DNA of 64,000 nucleotides, taken from Paenibacillus sp. BJ-4 (lineage in GTDB: Bacteria > Bacillota > Bacilli > Paenibacillales > Paenibacillaceae). The notes under the pieces were generated by a model. The model saw only the letters and a program-made list of their open reading frames with translations. It was not told the origin of the DNA and made no database searches. Shown here piece after piece: positions 25,129 to 33,553 of this stretch (positions are counted from its first letter, which is position 1; each line of letters begins with the position of its first letter). The translations under genes were made by a program, and so were the position numbers. The stretch spans positions 62,001 to 126,000 of the forward strand of contig NZ_JAIVEM010000140.1 in the NCBI RefSeq assembly GCF_020404765.1. Direction: 5' to 3'.

Positions 25129-26019
25129 ATGCGGGACAATCTGTTGCCACAGCTGGAAGCGTGGCATGAAGAAGATGAATTCGAAGAAATCGTAAATGCC
25201 ATTATGGAGATTCCTGCGGAGGACAGGGATTATGTGTTGATCAGTCATTTGGGCAGAGCACTGAACAATCTCGAGCGTTACGAAGAGGCGGTTGAACAGT
25301 TCCTATCCATTGAAGAGGACGGGAAAGGCGATCCGCTGTGGCATTACCGCATAGGTTTTGCCTATTACTACCTGGATCAATATGAGGAGACCTTGCGCGC
25401 ATTTGAAACTGCAGATCAGTTAGACCCTGGGGATGAGGATACCTTGGAGTTCCTGGATTTGACTCGGAGCCAAGTTCAGAAGATCGTGGAAGTGTCCAGT
25501 GCCGAGGTTGATACCGTTGTGGATTTCGATTTCACGGACTTTTGGGATGACAGTGAACATGCGTTAGAACAATATGTTATGGATGATCCGCCCACTGATG
25601 AGCTAATCGCCTCCTTAGAAGAAGAATTGGTATTCAGGCTGCCGGCCTTCTATATTCATATGATGAAGCTGCATAACGGGGGAGTTCCTCATAGCAGATG
25701 CTTCCCTATAGGTGAATCGGTCTCCGGGGCGAAAGAGCATATCAGAATTGCAGGCATTCTGGGAATCGGACGGGAGAAGAGACATTCGCTGTGCGGTGAA
25801 TCAGGCAGCCGTTTCAGAATTGAGCATGGAGGATATCCTGAAATTGGTGTGGTCATTTGTGATTGTCCTTCGGAGTCCGAGGTGGTCATGCTGGATTACC
25901 GGGAATCCGGCAATGACGGCGAACCGGAGGTTGTCTATGTGGATAAGGAGAATAACTACAAGATTACTCGGCTTGCGCCCAATTTCGAGGCCTTTATTCG
26001 CGGGCTGGTAAAAGAATAA
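25129..26019 (+). CDS. TPR plus SMI1/KNR4 (SUKH) protein, likely immunity protein
   Basis: A 296-residue protein. Residues 1-115 contain tetratricopeptide helices (HLGRALNNLERYEEAVEQFL, IGFAYYYLDQYEETLRAFETADQLDPGD). Residues about 160-295 form a SUKH/SMI1-KNR4 domain (LEEELVFRLPAFYIHMMKLHNGG and a closing ITRLAPNFEAFIRGL). Such proteins usually neutralise toxins of contact-dependent or polymorphic systems. AGGAGG precedes the ATG. No toxin gene is adjacent, but about 60 open codons just upstream (25002-25169) might be a toxin remnant. Confidence 0.8.
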   Translation: MRDNLLPQLEAWHEEDEFEEIVNAIMEIPAEDRDYVLISHLGRALNNLERYEEAVEQFLSIEEDGKGDPLWHYRIGFAYYYLDQYEETLRAFETADQLDPGDEDTLEFLDLTRSQVQKIVEVSSAEVDTVVDFDFTDFWDDSEHALEQYVMDDPPTDELIASLEEELVFRLPAFYIHMMKLHNGGVPHSRCFPIGESVSGAKEHIRIAGILGIGREKRHSLCGESGSRFRIEHGGYPEIGVVICDCPSESEVVMLDYRESGNDGEPEVVYVDKENNYKITRLAPNFEAFIRGLVKE

Positions 26020-26154
26020 ATGAGGAGTCTGATTCGTCAATCTAATTAATAATAGATCCAGGCTATCCTCCATTTAACCGCGAAAGATTCGTTACGGATA
26101 AAATGCTCGGCTTGGATGCTGGTGCGGATTCCAGTCGGATGGCCAAGAGCACAT

Positions 26155-26351
26155 AAGTAGGGAATCTTCTCGCGTGTCATCGGATGGATAGTGCCTGGCT
26201 AGCGAGTGATCGACATTGCTCAAAATAAGGCTTGGACTGCGGTTACTGGGAAAATGCCAACTTCAAACTTGGCCAAGATGGCTGTACCGAATGGGGAACT
26301 GTTTAGGATCAACACGGCCAATCACGGACGTGTGGTTATCAACGGAAGATC
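26155..26351 (+). pseudogene. GlcG/HbpS-like (DUF336) protein remnant with frameshift
   Basis: Translation shows VGNLLACHRMDSAWLAS in one frame and then IDIAQNKAWTAVTGKMPTSN to ELFRINTANHGRVVINGG-like in the next. Together they are the middle and end of a GlcG/heme-binding-type protein. The frame changes near 26210. The 3' end runs into the Nudix gene on the other strand. Upstream (26085-26130) a few codons, DKMLGLDAGAD, resemble a response-regulator fragment. The whole stretch from 26020 to 26351 looks like gene debris. Confidence 0.65.
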
Positions 26352-27296
26352 GTCCAGCTTTTCGTAAATCAACAATCCTTTCTCTTTCGCAACCCTTACC
26401 ATTTCATCGGCACCCTGAGATGATCCTCCGATTCGAAGCACGGCGTTACAGTAATCAAGCAAGCGAATGGAAGATGGATGAAAAATTCGGTTGAAAATCT
26501 CGTCTCCCGGATTAGTAGAGCCGGCTGTTGCGATAAGGGGCAAAGCATACCACTCCCCCAGCACCGGCATGTGCCCAGCCTCGTAAACCTGAAGAGCGAT
26601 TTCATTCATGTAGCTGACATTTTTCTCAATTAATACAGGATCATCATTCGTTCCAGAGCGATACGGGCCTGCGATAAGGATATGCAGCGGTTTCGATTTC
26701 ACTTTCAAGAGACCTTGGATCTGAGCGTATTGGAGCAACATGATCGTCTTGGCGTCACGAATCTCGCCGCTTTGGACCATGTCGAGCGCCTGAGCAAACG
26801 GAAGTTCCACCACTTCAATGTTTTCCTGTTCTTCCTCAAGGCCTCCACCCCGACCCGTTGTCATATCTTCATTATACTCCGCTACAAAGAAGTGCAGGAT
26901 TTCGGTAACCGATCCCGGTGACATATAGGCCTCGCCTATTTTCTGCACACGGTCGATACGGTACCCCGTCTCCTCCTTCGTCTCCCGCAGAATACTTTCC
27001 TCCGGTGTTTCTTTATCGAGCAGTCCTGCACAGGTTTCGATAAGCATTCCAGTCTCATTGCCGTTCCGATAAGTAGGCATTCGGAACTGTCTGGTTAGTA
27101 CAATAGTTTGTTTGTGCCGATTATAGAGCAGGATCGTCGCACCGTTGCCACGGTCGTACACTTCACGGGATTGTGTCTCCCATTGTCCATTTTCTTTTTC
27201 ATACTCGAATGTGACCTTCTTTAAGATGTACCAGTTATCCGATAGAAGCTCCTCTTTTACGATCCGTACTTTTGGGTGGTGCTGCTGTGCCTTCAT
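26322..27296 (-). CDS. Nudix hydrolase (NudK-like) fused to DUF4406 domain
   Basis: A 324-residue fusion. Residues about 10-195 match GDP-mannose/ADP-sugar pyrophosphatases of the NudK/YffH group (REVYDRGNGATILLYNRHKQ, LTRQFRMPTY, Nudix residues RETKEETGY at 104-112). Residues 203-320 form a DUF4406 domain (HILIAGPYRSG, AGHMPVLGEWYALPL, RIGGSSQGADEM), related to nucleoside 2-deoxyribosyltransferases. This suggests clearing of modified nucleotides in two steps, which is inference. Its ATG lies one base after the stop of the MerR-methyltransferase gene, and its ribosome site is inside that gene, so they are translationally coupled. Confidence 0.85.
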   Translation of the reverse strand: MKAQQHHPKVRIVKEELLSDNWYILKKVTFEYEKENGQWETQSREVYDRGNGATILLYNRHKQTIVLTRQFRMPTYRNGNETGMLIETCAGLLDKETPEESILRETKEETGYRIDRVQKIGEAYMSPGSVTEILHFFVAEYNEDMTTGRGGGLEEEQENIEVVELPFAQALDMVQSGEIRDAKTIMLLQYAQIQGLLKVKSKPLHILIAGPYRSGTNDDPVLIEKNVSYMNEIALQVYEAGHMPVLGEWYALPLIATAGSTNPGDEIFNRIFHPSSIRLLDYCNAVLRIGGSSQGADEMVRVAKEKGLLIYEKLDDLPLITTRP

Positions 27297-27297
27297 C

Positions 27298-28482
27298 TCA
27301 TTTCCTCCCTAGAAAGATCCCGTTCTCTTTAGTCATTTTGAGGGTCCCGTTCTGCTGCAGAAGCCAATTGACGTGGTCCCGAAACTTATCAATAGCCGCT
27401 CCGACAAGTCGCTCTCTTGCGTTCATCGGAGTCGAAATCATATATTCAATCAGGGGTTCTGCTTCGTTGACCAACAGACGGTCGTCGTAACGAAGCAACC
27501 GAAGATCGGAGAAGCAAGAAGACAGCAAGTCCCCTCCGTTACCCAGGTGGAACCGTTTAATAGCTTGATCCAACACATGAAGGTCGGGGTCGAACGAAAC
27601 CGCCAAGTGCTCGACCTCTTGTAAGTGTTGAATACTCATCGTAGAGGTGCACACTATACCTCCTCGCTTTAAGACACGGTGCATCTCGCGGATCGCTCTG
27701 GGGATGTCCGGCACGTGATACAGCATGTTGTTAGCGATAACCATATCGAATTGTTCATCATGAAATGGGATCTGTTGCGCGTCAACAGATAAAAGCTTAA
27801 ACTGCGAATTGTTGCTTCCTAAACGACAACGTGCTTCTTCCACCATCCCGCTTGACATATCGGTAAGCGTGATGCGCCAGCTGCTTGGAATTCGTTCAGC
27901 ATTTCTTATCCAAAAGGTTCCGTCGCCGCAGCCCAACTCTAGAATGTGGGCTCCTGGATGAACCTCCAGTTGTTCAAAAACCCAACTATGCCAGCCTTGC
28001 GGATTCGTGCTGAACTTGTCATAAAGATGTATCCGCGTTTGCAGGCGGTTCGCCGTTCGATACTGCTCCCCCCAATTTTGCTCACTCTGCACGGTTTGAA
28101 TAACATCCGCCAAGTGGTTCCAATCAGACCCATTGACTGACATTTTCATAGCATCTCGTATTGCATGGACGACGTGCTCTGTATGAGCAATTTTCCTTTG
28201 TAGAACATCGAGCTGTGCTTGCAACGAATGTCTGATCTCCCCTATGGATAGCGACTCTGCATCTAAGATGTCCCTTATTTCTTGAAGCGATAACCCTAGG
28301 TACTTCAACGTCTGAATTTGCTGCAATCTTTCCAGGTCTTTCATGTTGTAGGATCTTATGGATCCGGTGTGATGCTTTTCTGGAATTAGAAGCCCAATCT
28401 GATCGTAATATCGCAATGTCCTGACCGTTATCCCTGTACGCTTGGCAAGCTGCCCTGTCGTCAGATTGTTCTCTTTGTGCAT
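27298..28482 (-). CDS. MerR-type regulator fused to a SAM methyltransferase
   Basis: A 394-residue fusion. Residues 8-75 are a MerR winged helix (TTGQLAKRTGITVRTLRYYD), 75-115 the coiled coil, and from about 140 a class I methyltransferase with motif I ILELGCGDGTF (180-190) and LSVDAQQIPFHDEQFDMVIA. MerR proteins with an enzyme as sensor domain are known in Paenibacillus and Bacillus; the substrate is unknown. The promoter upstream has a 19-base spacer holding a perfect palindrome, the MerR mark, so it controls its own operon. It is coupled to the Nudix/DUF4406 gene. Confidence 0.9.
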   Translation of the reverse strand: MHKENNLTTGQLAKRTGITVRTLRYYDQIGLLIPEKHHTGSIRSYNMKDLERLQQIQTLKYLGLSLQEIRDILDAESLSIGEIRHSLQAQLDVLQRKIAHTEHVVHAIRDAMKMSVNGSDWNHLADVIQTVQSEQNWGEQYRTANRLQTRIHLYDKFSTNPQGWHSWVFEQLEVHPGAHILELGCGDGTFWIRNAERIPSSWRITLTDMSSGMVEEARCRLGSNNSQFKLLSVDAQQIPFHDEQFDMVIANNMLYHVPDIPRAIREMHRVLKRGGIVCTSTMSIQHLQEVEHLAVSFDPDLHVLDQAIKRFHLGNGGDLLSSCFSDLRLLRYDDRLLVNEAEPLIEYMISTPMNARERLVGAAIDKFRDHVNWLLQQNGTLKMTKENGIFLGRK

Positions 28483-28528
28483 CCTTTACTCACATCCAAT
28501 CGAATGCTCTAGCATGTCGTTCTCAGTA

Positions 28529-28559
28529 AGTATAGCAGGTGACGTAACGTCACCTTCAA
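28529..28559 (-). promoter_or_regulatory. MerR-type promoter and operator
   Basis: On the minus strand TTGAAG and TATACT are separated by exactly 19 bases. The perfect palindrome GGTGACGTTACGTCACC occupies the spacer, starting with the last base of the -35 box. The 19-base spacer is the classic MerR-activated layout; the start codon of the MerR-methyltransferase lies about 45 bases downstream. Confidence 0.82.
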
Positions 28560-28757
28560 GCAAAAAATTATGCATAAGAAAAAAAGAGAAGACCAACCTT
28601 GCAGCAGTCGGCCTTTGCCTGCCGTTAAAAGAAATAGGCAGAATGTAAATGGTAGAACCAAAAATTTCGTGGTTAATTTATTGAGTGCAATGGCACATGC
28701 ATTGTTTCATGTGAAAATATTTTTGTCAAATATAGGGGCATAGCTATAATCAGCACC

Positions 28758-28805
28758 TTGACAGGTTCAAATGAACATGCTAATTTAAATGCATGCGCAT
28801 GCATT
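28758..28805 (+). promoter_or_regulatory. Promoter with palindromic operator for NTF2-like gene
   Basis: TTGACA, a 17-base spacer and TAATTT are followed directly by the perfect 18-base palindrome AATGCATGCGCATGCATT. The same arrangement with one arm mismatch recurs before the old-yellow-enzyme gene. Confidence 0.78.
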
Positions 28806-28831
28806 AATAATTTAATTTAAGGAGAGATCAT

Positions 28832-29200
28832 ATGAGTAGAACAACTTTAGAAGATTACGAAGAAATCGTTAATGTGCTTAATGGTTATATCGAAGGGAAC
28901 ATTTCAGGTAAAAGTGAGCTAATGAAATCCAGTTTTCACAAAGACGCTATTATGTATGGCTATACAAAGGATGGTAATCTTAGCGAAGGATCCATCCAAA
29001 ACCTATATGAGGTTGTAGATCAGTCAGGTCCTGCACAAAATCTTCAGTTTAGAATTGATATCCTTGATGTTGCAGATACCATTGCGATGGCTCGCGTAAT
29101 TTTAGAGAATGCTCACGGTGCTACGTATACGGACTATCATCAACTGCTAAAAGTAGATGGTGAATGGAAAGTAATAGCAAAATTATTCCATCAACACTGA
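28832..29200 (+). CDS. NTF2-like / putative lumazine-binding family protein
   Basis: A 122-residue NTF2-fold protein of the Lumazine_bd_2 type: an N-terminal helix (DYEEIVNVLNGYIEGNISGK), SSFHKDAIMYGY, and a closing TDYHQLLKVDGEWKVIAKLF. Proteins of this kind often lie beside flavin oxidoreductases, but the role is not known. AAGGAGAG precedes the ATG. Its promoter shares a palindrome with the gene at 30331, so both are likely controlled by the MarR regulator encoded between them. A terminator follows. Confidence 0.82.
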   Translation: MSRTTLEDYEEIVNVLNGYIEGNISGKSELMKSSFHKDAIMYGYTKDGNLSEGSIQNLYEVVDQSGPAQNLQFRIDILDVADTIAMARVILENAHGATYTDYHQLLKVDGEWKVIAKLFHQH

Positions 29201-29260
29201 GTAGGTTTGTTGAAATAAGCTTTACTAATGGAAGCTCCAGATATAACAAATAGAAAGATA

Positions 29261-29301
29261 CTCAGACTACAAGATCAAGCATTGTGGTCTGAGCATTTTT
29301 T
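29261..29301 (+). terminator. Terminator after NTF2-like gene
   Basis: CTCAGACTACAA pairs with TTGTGGTCTGAG (one mismatch) and is followed by six T. The remaining 340 bases up to marR hold AT-rich sequence with no gene I can see. Confidence 0.8.
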
Positions 29302-29643
29302 GTTTATAAATTGTACTGGTCGAGCTACAAGGATTAACGCTATAATACTCTCTACATAAGAAGATTAAATATTTACTTATAAATTTCATTGGTAATGGAA
29401 ATTACTGATAAACAGTAGTAGTTCTTGTCCCCTCTCATAGCCTCGATATCATCCTTCAATGATCGCGAATAGAAGCCCTAAATATATCTACTGTTAGACT
29501 CCAAAATTTTTGACCAATTCATTTTAACTTGGTAAAATTAAAATTAAATTGCTAACAATTTATTTAACAAAATAGATATTGCTTTACATGTCTTATTTTT
29601 ACCCGGGCATTATATTTTTGGAATAGAAACAGGTGAAACTTGT

Positions 29644-30072
29644 ATGGATAACAACACGAAAAATGAGCCTTTAGATAATTGGTTATCTCTTACCAACATA
29701 CAGACAAGTATCAATAATGAATTAGAAAGTGCTTTGCAGGAGAAGTACAGTTTATCCTTAAAGGAGTTCTATGTTCTTTATTTCCTGTCTCAAACAAGCG
29801 ATAAAGAATTGAGATTGCAGCAATTACAAGAAATGGTCGGCTTGAGCCAAAGTGCCATATCAAGGCTGGTAGGTAGGATGGAGGCTAAAAGCTGTGGTGC
29901 TTTGCAGCGGCATGTATGTGAAGATGATCGCAGAGGAATTTATACCCGTTTGACTGAGCTTGGTGAGGACAAATTACAAAGAGCTCTGATCACTTTTAAT
30001 GAAATTTTTCAGTCTGCTCTTTTAAAGGACGATCTCCAGCATGAGTTACAATCCTTAATCAAAAAGTTATAG
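29644..30072 (+). CDS. MarR-family regulator
   Basis: A 142-residue winged-helix repressor (LRLQQLQEMVGLSQSAISRLVGRME for the HTH, CEDDRRGIYTRLTELGED for the wing). Two cysteines around the wing (CGALQRHVCEDD) could make it redox-sensitive. AGGTGAAAC lies upstream of the ATG. It sits between two genes whose promoters carry the same ATGCATGC/GCATGCAT palindrome, its likely operator; no such palindrome is visible before marR itself. Confidence 0.88.
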   Translation: MDNNTKNEPLDNWLSLTNIQTSINNELESALQEKYSLSLKEFYVLYFLSQTSDKELRLQQLQEMVGLSQSAISRLVGRMEAKSCGALQRHVCEDDRRGIYTRLTELGEDKLQRALITFNEIFQSALLKDDLQHELQSLIKKL

Positions 30073-30187
30073 GACGCAATTACTTATCGTGCAAGTATAA
30101 TGTTATTTCTGCCCAGAAGAGATACCCTTCTGGGCTATTTTGTATTAAGTAATAGGATAAATGAGAATCATCTTACATGCCTATAAG

Positions 30188-30235
30188 TTGACATAAGGAA
30201 AATAACCATGCTAATATAAATGCGTGCGCATGCAT
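30188..30235 (+). promoter_or_regulatory. Promoter with palindromic operator for namA-like gene
   Basis: TTGACA, an 18-base spacer and TAATAT are followed by ATGCGTGCGCATGCAT, the same operator as at 28788 with one arm mismatch. ATGCTAAT before the palindrome is also shared. Confidence 0.78.
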
Positions 30236-30330
30236 CTATGAGGCCGAGACGAATACGCTAATAACTGGTGGGAAAACTGTTTGTGTTAGAGCATTCACAA
30301 AATATTTTACAATCTAAAAGGAGTTTTTCG

Positions 30331-31353
30331 ATGAAGGATTTATTTAACCCCTATAAGTTAAAAGGAATGGAGTTAAAAAACCGTGTTATCATGCCTCCCA
30401 TGTGTCAGTATTCGGTTGACAAAAAAGATGGAATAGCTACCGACTGGCACTATCTGCATTATGTAAGCCGAGCTGTTGGTGGTGCAGGGTTGATTATAAT
30501 TGAAATGACCGACGTAGAACCGGATGGACGTATTTCAGACTTTGACTTGGGATTGTGGTCTGATGAGCAGATCCCTGCTTTGAAAAGAATTGTTGATGCC
30601 TGCCACAGTTATGGTGCAAAAGTGGGGATTCAAATAGCCCATGCCGGACGAAAAGCAGAAGATGCTGAAGTGCCGGTTGCTCCTTCCGCTATTCCATTCG
30701 ATGAGAATTCCAAAATACCTAGAGCCCTTTCGACCAACGAGGTTAAAGAAATGGTTGAGAAGTTCCGCAGCGCTGTACAGCGTGCCGTAAAAGCAGGGGT
30801 AGATACAGTTGAAATTCATGGAGCTCATGGTTACTTGATACATCAATTTCACTCTCCTCTCACGAATAAAAGAGAGGATGAGTATGGAAAAGATTTGACT
30901 AAGTTTGGCAGAGAAATTATTCAGGCTGCCAAAGCCGAGATACCGGAAGATATGCCATTGATTATGCGCATATCTGCTAAAGAATATGTAGAAGGTGGAT
31001 ACGGAATTAAGGAAAGCATCACTTTTGCTAGAGAATATCAAAAAGCAGGAGTGGACATTTTTGATATCTCTTCAGGTGGTGAAGGTCCTATTGCTGCTTG
31101 GGGAAGACCCGGTACTCATGCTGCTTATCAAGTACCATTAGCCCAAGAAATCAAACAGGCGCTTGATATTCCGGTCATTGCAGTTGGAAGATTGGATGAT
31201 CCTATACTGGCCAATGCTGTTATTGGAAATGAAGATGCGGATCTCATAGCTGTAGGGAGAGGAATGCTAAGGAATCCATACTGGGCCCTGGAAGCCGCAG
31301 CTAAGCTAAAAAAAGAAACGACAACACCAAAACAATATACTACAGGTTTTTAA
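30331..31353 (+). CDS. namA: NADPH dehydrogenase, old yellow enzyme family (NamA/YqjM)
   Basis: FMN-dependent ene-reductase that reduces activated C=C bonds and nitro compounds with NADPH. It is 340 residues, the YqjM length. C25 and Y27 (PPMCQYS) are the YqjM active-site lid residues; H163 and H166 (HGAHGYLIHQF) are the substrate-binding pair, and HAGRKA and SGGEGP match the family. I use ATG 30331 behind AAAGGAG; an in-frame upstream start lacks one. Regulation by the neighbouring MarR through the promoter palindrome is likely. A terminator follows. Confidence 0.93.
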   Translation: MKDLFNPYKLKGMELKNRVIMPPMCQYSVDKKDGIATDWHYLHYVSRAVGGAGLIIIEMTDVEPDGRISDFDLGLWSDEQIPALKRIVDACHSYGAKVGIQIAHAGRKAEDAEVPVAPSAIPFDENSKIPRALSTNEVKEMVEKFRSAVQRAVKAGVDTVEIHGAHGYLIHQFHSPLTNKREDEYGKDLTKFGREIIQAAKAEIPEDMPLIMRISAKEYVEGGYGIKESITFAREYQKAGVDIFDISSGGEGPIAAWGRPGTHAAYQVPLAQEIKQALDIPVIAVGRLDDPILANAVIGNEDADLIAVGRGMLRNPYWALEAAAKLKKETTTPKQYTTGF

Positions 31354-31399
31354 TTGACAAGAATCCGATCATAGTTTGGGTAAAGCATACTGATGACCG

Positions 31400-31426
31400 A
31401 AAAGAGCGGCTAAGCTGCTCTTTTTT
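31400..31426 (+). terminator. Terminator after namA-like gene
   Basis: AAAAGAGCgGC pairs with GCtGCTCTTTT (one mismatch) and is followed by a T-run. Confidence 0.8.
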
Positions 31427-31447
31427 ATTAAGCACAGCGTTTCACAA

Positions 31448-31678
31448 ATTAAAGCGGCTTCCATGATTGTACACGAAGAAGGAGTAGAGAAATTAACTTT
31501 AGAAGCCGTTGCTAAGAAGGCAGGAATAAGTAAAGGAGGACTGTTGTACCATTTTCCTACTAAAGATGAATTGATTCTGGGTATGGTCGAGCAACTGTCG
31601 AGTAACTTTGTAGCAGAATTTCATAAGAGAGGATGCCAACAGATGAGCAGTCGCTACAGAAAGCAGAAGCCTATTTAA
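31448..31678 (+). pseudogene. TetR regulator fragment, partial copy of the gene at 38789
   Basis: The first ~55 codons (KAASMIVHEEGVEKLTLEAV, then AKKAGISKGGLLYHFP and KDELILGMVEQLS) are nearly identical to residues 16-70 of the intact TetR at 38789, at both protein and DNA level. The true start codon and first ~15 codons are missing, and similarity ends abruptly at about 31630; the frame then runs on in unrelated sequence to TAA. It is a truncated copy without promoter or ligand domain. Confidence 0.88.
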
Positions 31679-31781
31679 GAAAGACGTACGCAGGGAAGAG
31701 AATTCCTGTTCAACAAGGGGGACGCTTCGGTAAAGTTTTGGTCTGCATAAAGGATCAGCACATGTATTAATCCCTATAGAT

Positions 31782-31831
31782 AAAGGGCTAGAGGAAAGGT
31801 ACATCATTGCTCCCCTCCTCTAGCCCTTTTT
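31782..31831. terminator. Strong hairpin terminator downstream of DbpA gene
   Basis: AAAGGGCTAGAGG and CCTCTAGCCCTTT are perfectly complementary (13 bases) with T residues on the right and A residues on the left. It can stop the helicase message from the right and anything coming from the TetR fragment. Confidence 0.85.
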
Positions 31832-31845
31832 GTGTCGTGCAGCTT

Positions 31846-33291
31846 CTATTTATTCCCCTTGCGCACCTTTAACAGCTTGCCTTTTATGGTCGTATTTTTC
31901 ATAATTTCAAGCACAAGCGGTCCCTTGCCATTCAGAATTTCAACGTCTGTTACATGATCGAAAATCGTAATAATCCCTATATCGTCTGCTGTCACCCCGT
32001 CAATCTTAGCGATTGTTCCAACAAAGTCTACGGCTCTAAGTTTCTTTTTCTTGCCGCCATTGAAGTTAAGCTTCATAATTTGATGGTTTAATTCCTGGCG
32101 CTTGTCTTTTTTCAGTTCAGTTCTGGCATGTAGTTTCTGTTCAAAATCTTCTCTACGGCGATCAACTGCCTCTTCTGATGGAGCTTTTACTCGCGGAATC
32201 GCAAATCCAATATATGCTTCAATATCGGCTAATCGATTGCTATCCTTAGGAGTGACTAGGGTAATCGCCTTACCCGTCTTGCCTGCACGTCCCGTACGTC
32301 CTGTGCGGTGAACATAGCTTTCCTTCTCAAGTGGAACATCGTAGTTAATGACATGGGTGATATTCGTGATATCGATACCCCGGGCGGCTACATCTGTCGC
32401 GATCAAGTAACGGAACTGTCCCCTTCTGAATGCATTCATTACCTCAAATCGCTCATCTTGCTCCATGCCGCCATGTATGCGATCACATGGATATTCGAGA
32501 TCGGCCAATGCTCTGAATAATGTATCTACGTTCTCCTGCGTACGGCAGAAAATAATGCAGCTGTCAGGATTCTCAACAATGAGCAGATCCTGCAGCAGTG
32601 CCAGCTTGTCTGACTCCTTTACCTGAATAAGAGAGTGATCAATTGTGGCGGTCGTTATACCGGTCGCTTTAATTTCAATTTCAACAGGATTGTTCATATA
32701 CTTACGTGACAGTTTGGCTACATCCTCAGGAAAAGTAGCGGAGAATAACATCGTAACCCGGTCACTAGGCAGCGCCTGAATAATCGACTGAACCTGCTCG
32801 ATAAAGCCCATATTCAGCATCTCATCAGCTTCATCAATCACGAGATAGGCAATCCGATTTAAGGATAGCGTGCCTCGCTCAATATGATCCAGTACACGTC
32901 CTGGTGTACCTACAGCCACATGCGTTCTTTGTTTTAACTCAGCCTTTTGTATATGAAAAGGATGTTTCCCATAAAGGGGCGTTGCTTTTATCCGCTTAAA
33001 GCGTCCGATATTCGTGATATCTTCGGTGACCTGTAACGCGAGTTCACGGGTTGGCGTCAGGATTAAAGCCTGGGGCTTATTCTCATTCCAATCTACTAGC
33101 TCACAGAGTGGAATACCATATGCCGCTGTTTTGCCGCTACCTGTTTGCGATTTGGCGACAAGATCCCTCTTCTCAAGCGCAACTGGAATGACTTCCGTCT
33201 GAATCTCTGTTGGCGTCTCATAGCCCAAGCTACTCAGCGCTCTCACAATTTCTTCACTTAATGCGTAATCTGTAAAATGCTTCTGACTCAT
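31846..33291 (-). CDS. dbpA: DEAD-box ATP-dependent RNA helicase DbpA/YxiN
   Basis: Ribosome-assembly helicase that recognises hairpin 92 of 23S rRNA. It is 481 residues with Q motif (PTEIQ), SQTGSGKT (48-55), PTRELA, TPGR, DEAD (153-156), SAT, and the helicase-C motifs ARGID and HRTGRTGRAG. A basic linker (GGKKKKLRAVDFVG) leads to the C-terminal DbpA RNA-binding domain (about 405-481), which separates this family from other DEAD-box proteins. AGAGG precedes the ATG. It is transcribed leftward to a strong terminator. Confidence 0.94.
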   Translation of the reverse strand: MSQKHFTDYALSEEIVRALSSLGYETPTEIQTEVIPVALEKRDLVAKSQTGSGKTAAYGIPLCELVDWNENKPQALILTPTRELALQVTEDITNIGRFKRIKATPLYGKHPFHIQKAELKQRTHVAVGTPGRVLDHIERGTLSLNRIAYLVIDEADEMLNMGFIEQVQSIIQALPSDRVTMLFSATFPEDVAKLSRKYMNNPVEIEIKATGITTATIDHSLIQVKESDKLALLQDLLIVENPDSCIIFCRTQENVDTLFRALADLEYPCDRIHGGMEQDERFEVMNAFRRGQFRYLIATDVAARGIDITNITHVINYDVPLEKESYVHRTGRTGRAGKTGKAITLVTPKDSNRLADIEAYIGFAIPRVKAPSEEAVDRRREDFEQKLHARTELKKDKRQELNHQIMKLNFNGGKKKKLRAVDFVGTIAKIDGVTADDIGIITIFDHVTDVEILNGKGPLVLEIMKNTTIKGKLLKVRKGNK

Positions 33292-33553
33292 TTTTAACCT
33301 CTTCTGCGCTGTATTTGAATACCATTACATATATAATGTCATCGTGTATCGAACTTATACTCATATAGTATACTCTATATCCAGGTTCGCTCTATTACAT
33401 ATCAATGAATTAACCGTTTGTCTAAACGCATCCTTGGAGCATTTACCGAATGGACGTAGAAACGAGCCTACTCTAAGCACCAAAGGGAGGCCATGAAGGC
33501 ACGGGTATCGGCATGTTTCCATATCCGCATGCGTGAAAACATGTGTTACGAAC

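Noticed and set aside
26148..26160. CACATAAGTAGGG resembling the core of repeat B
   Set aside because: Match of about ten bases only, without the left half; kept out of the repeat set.
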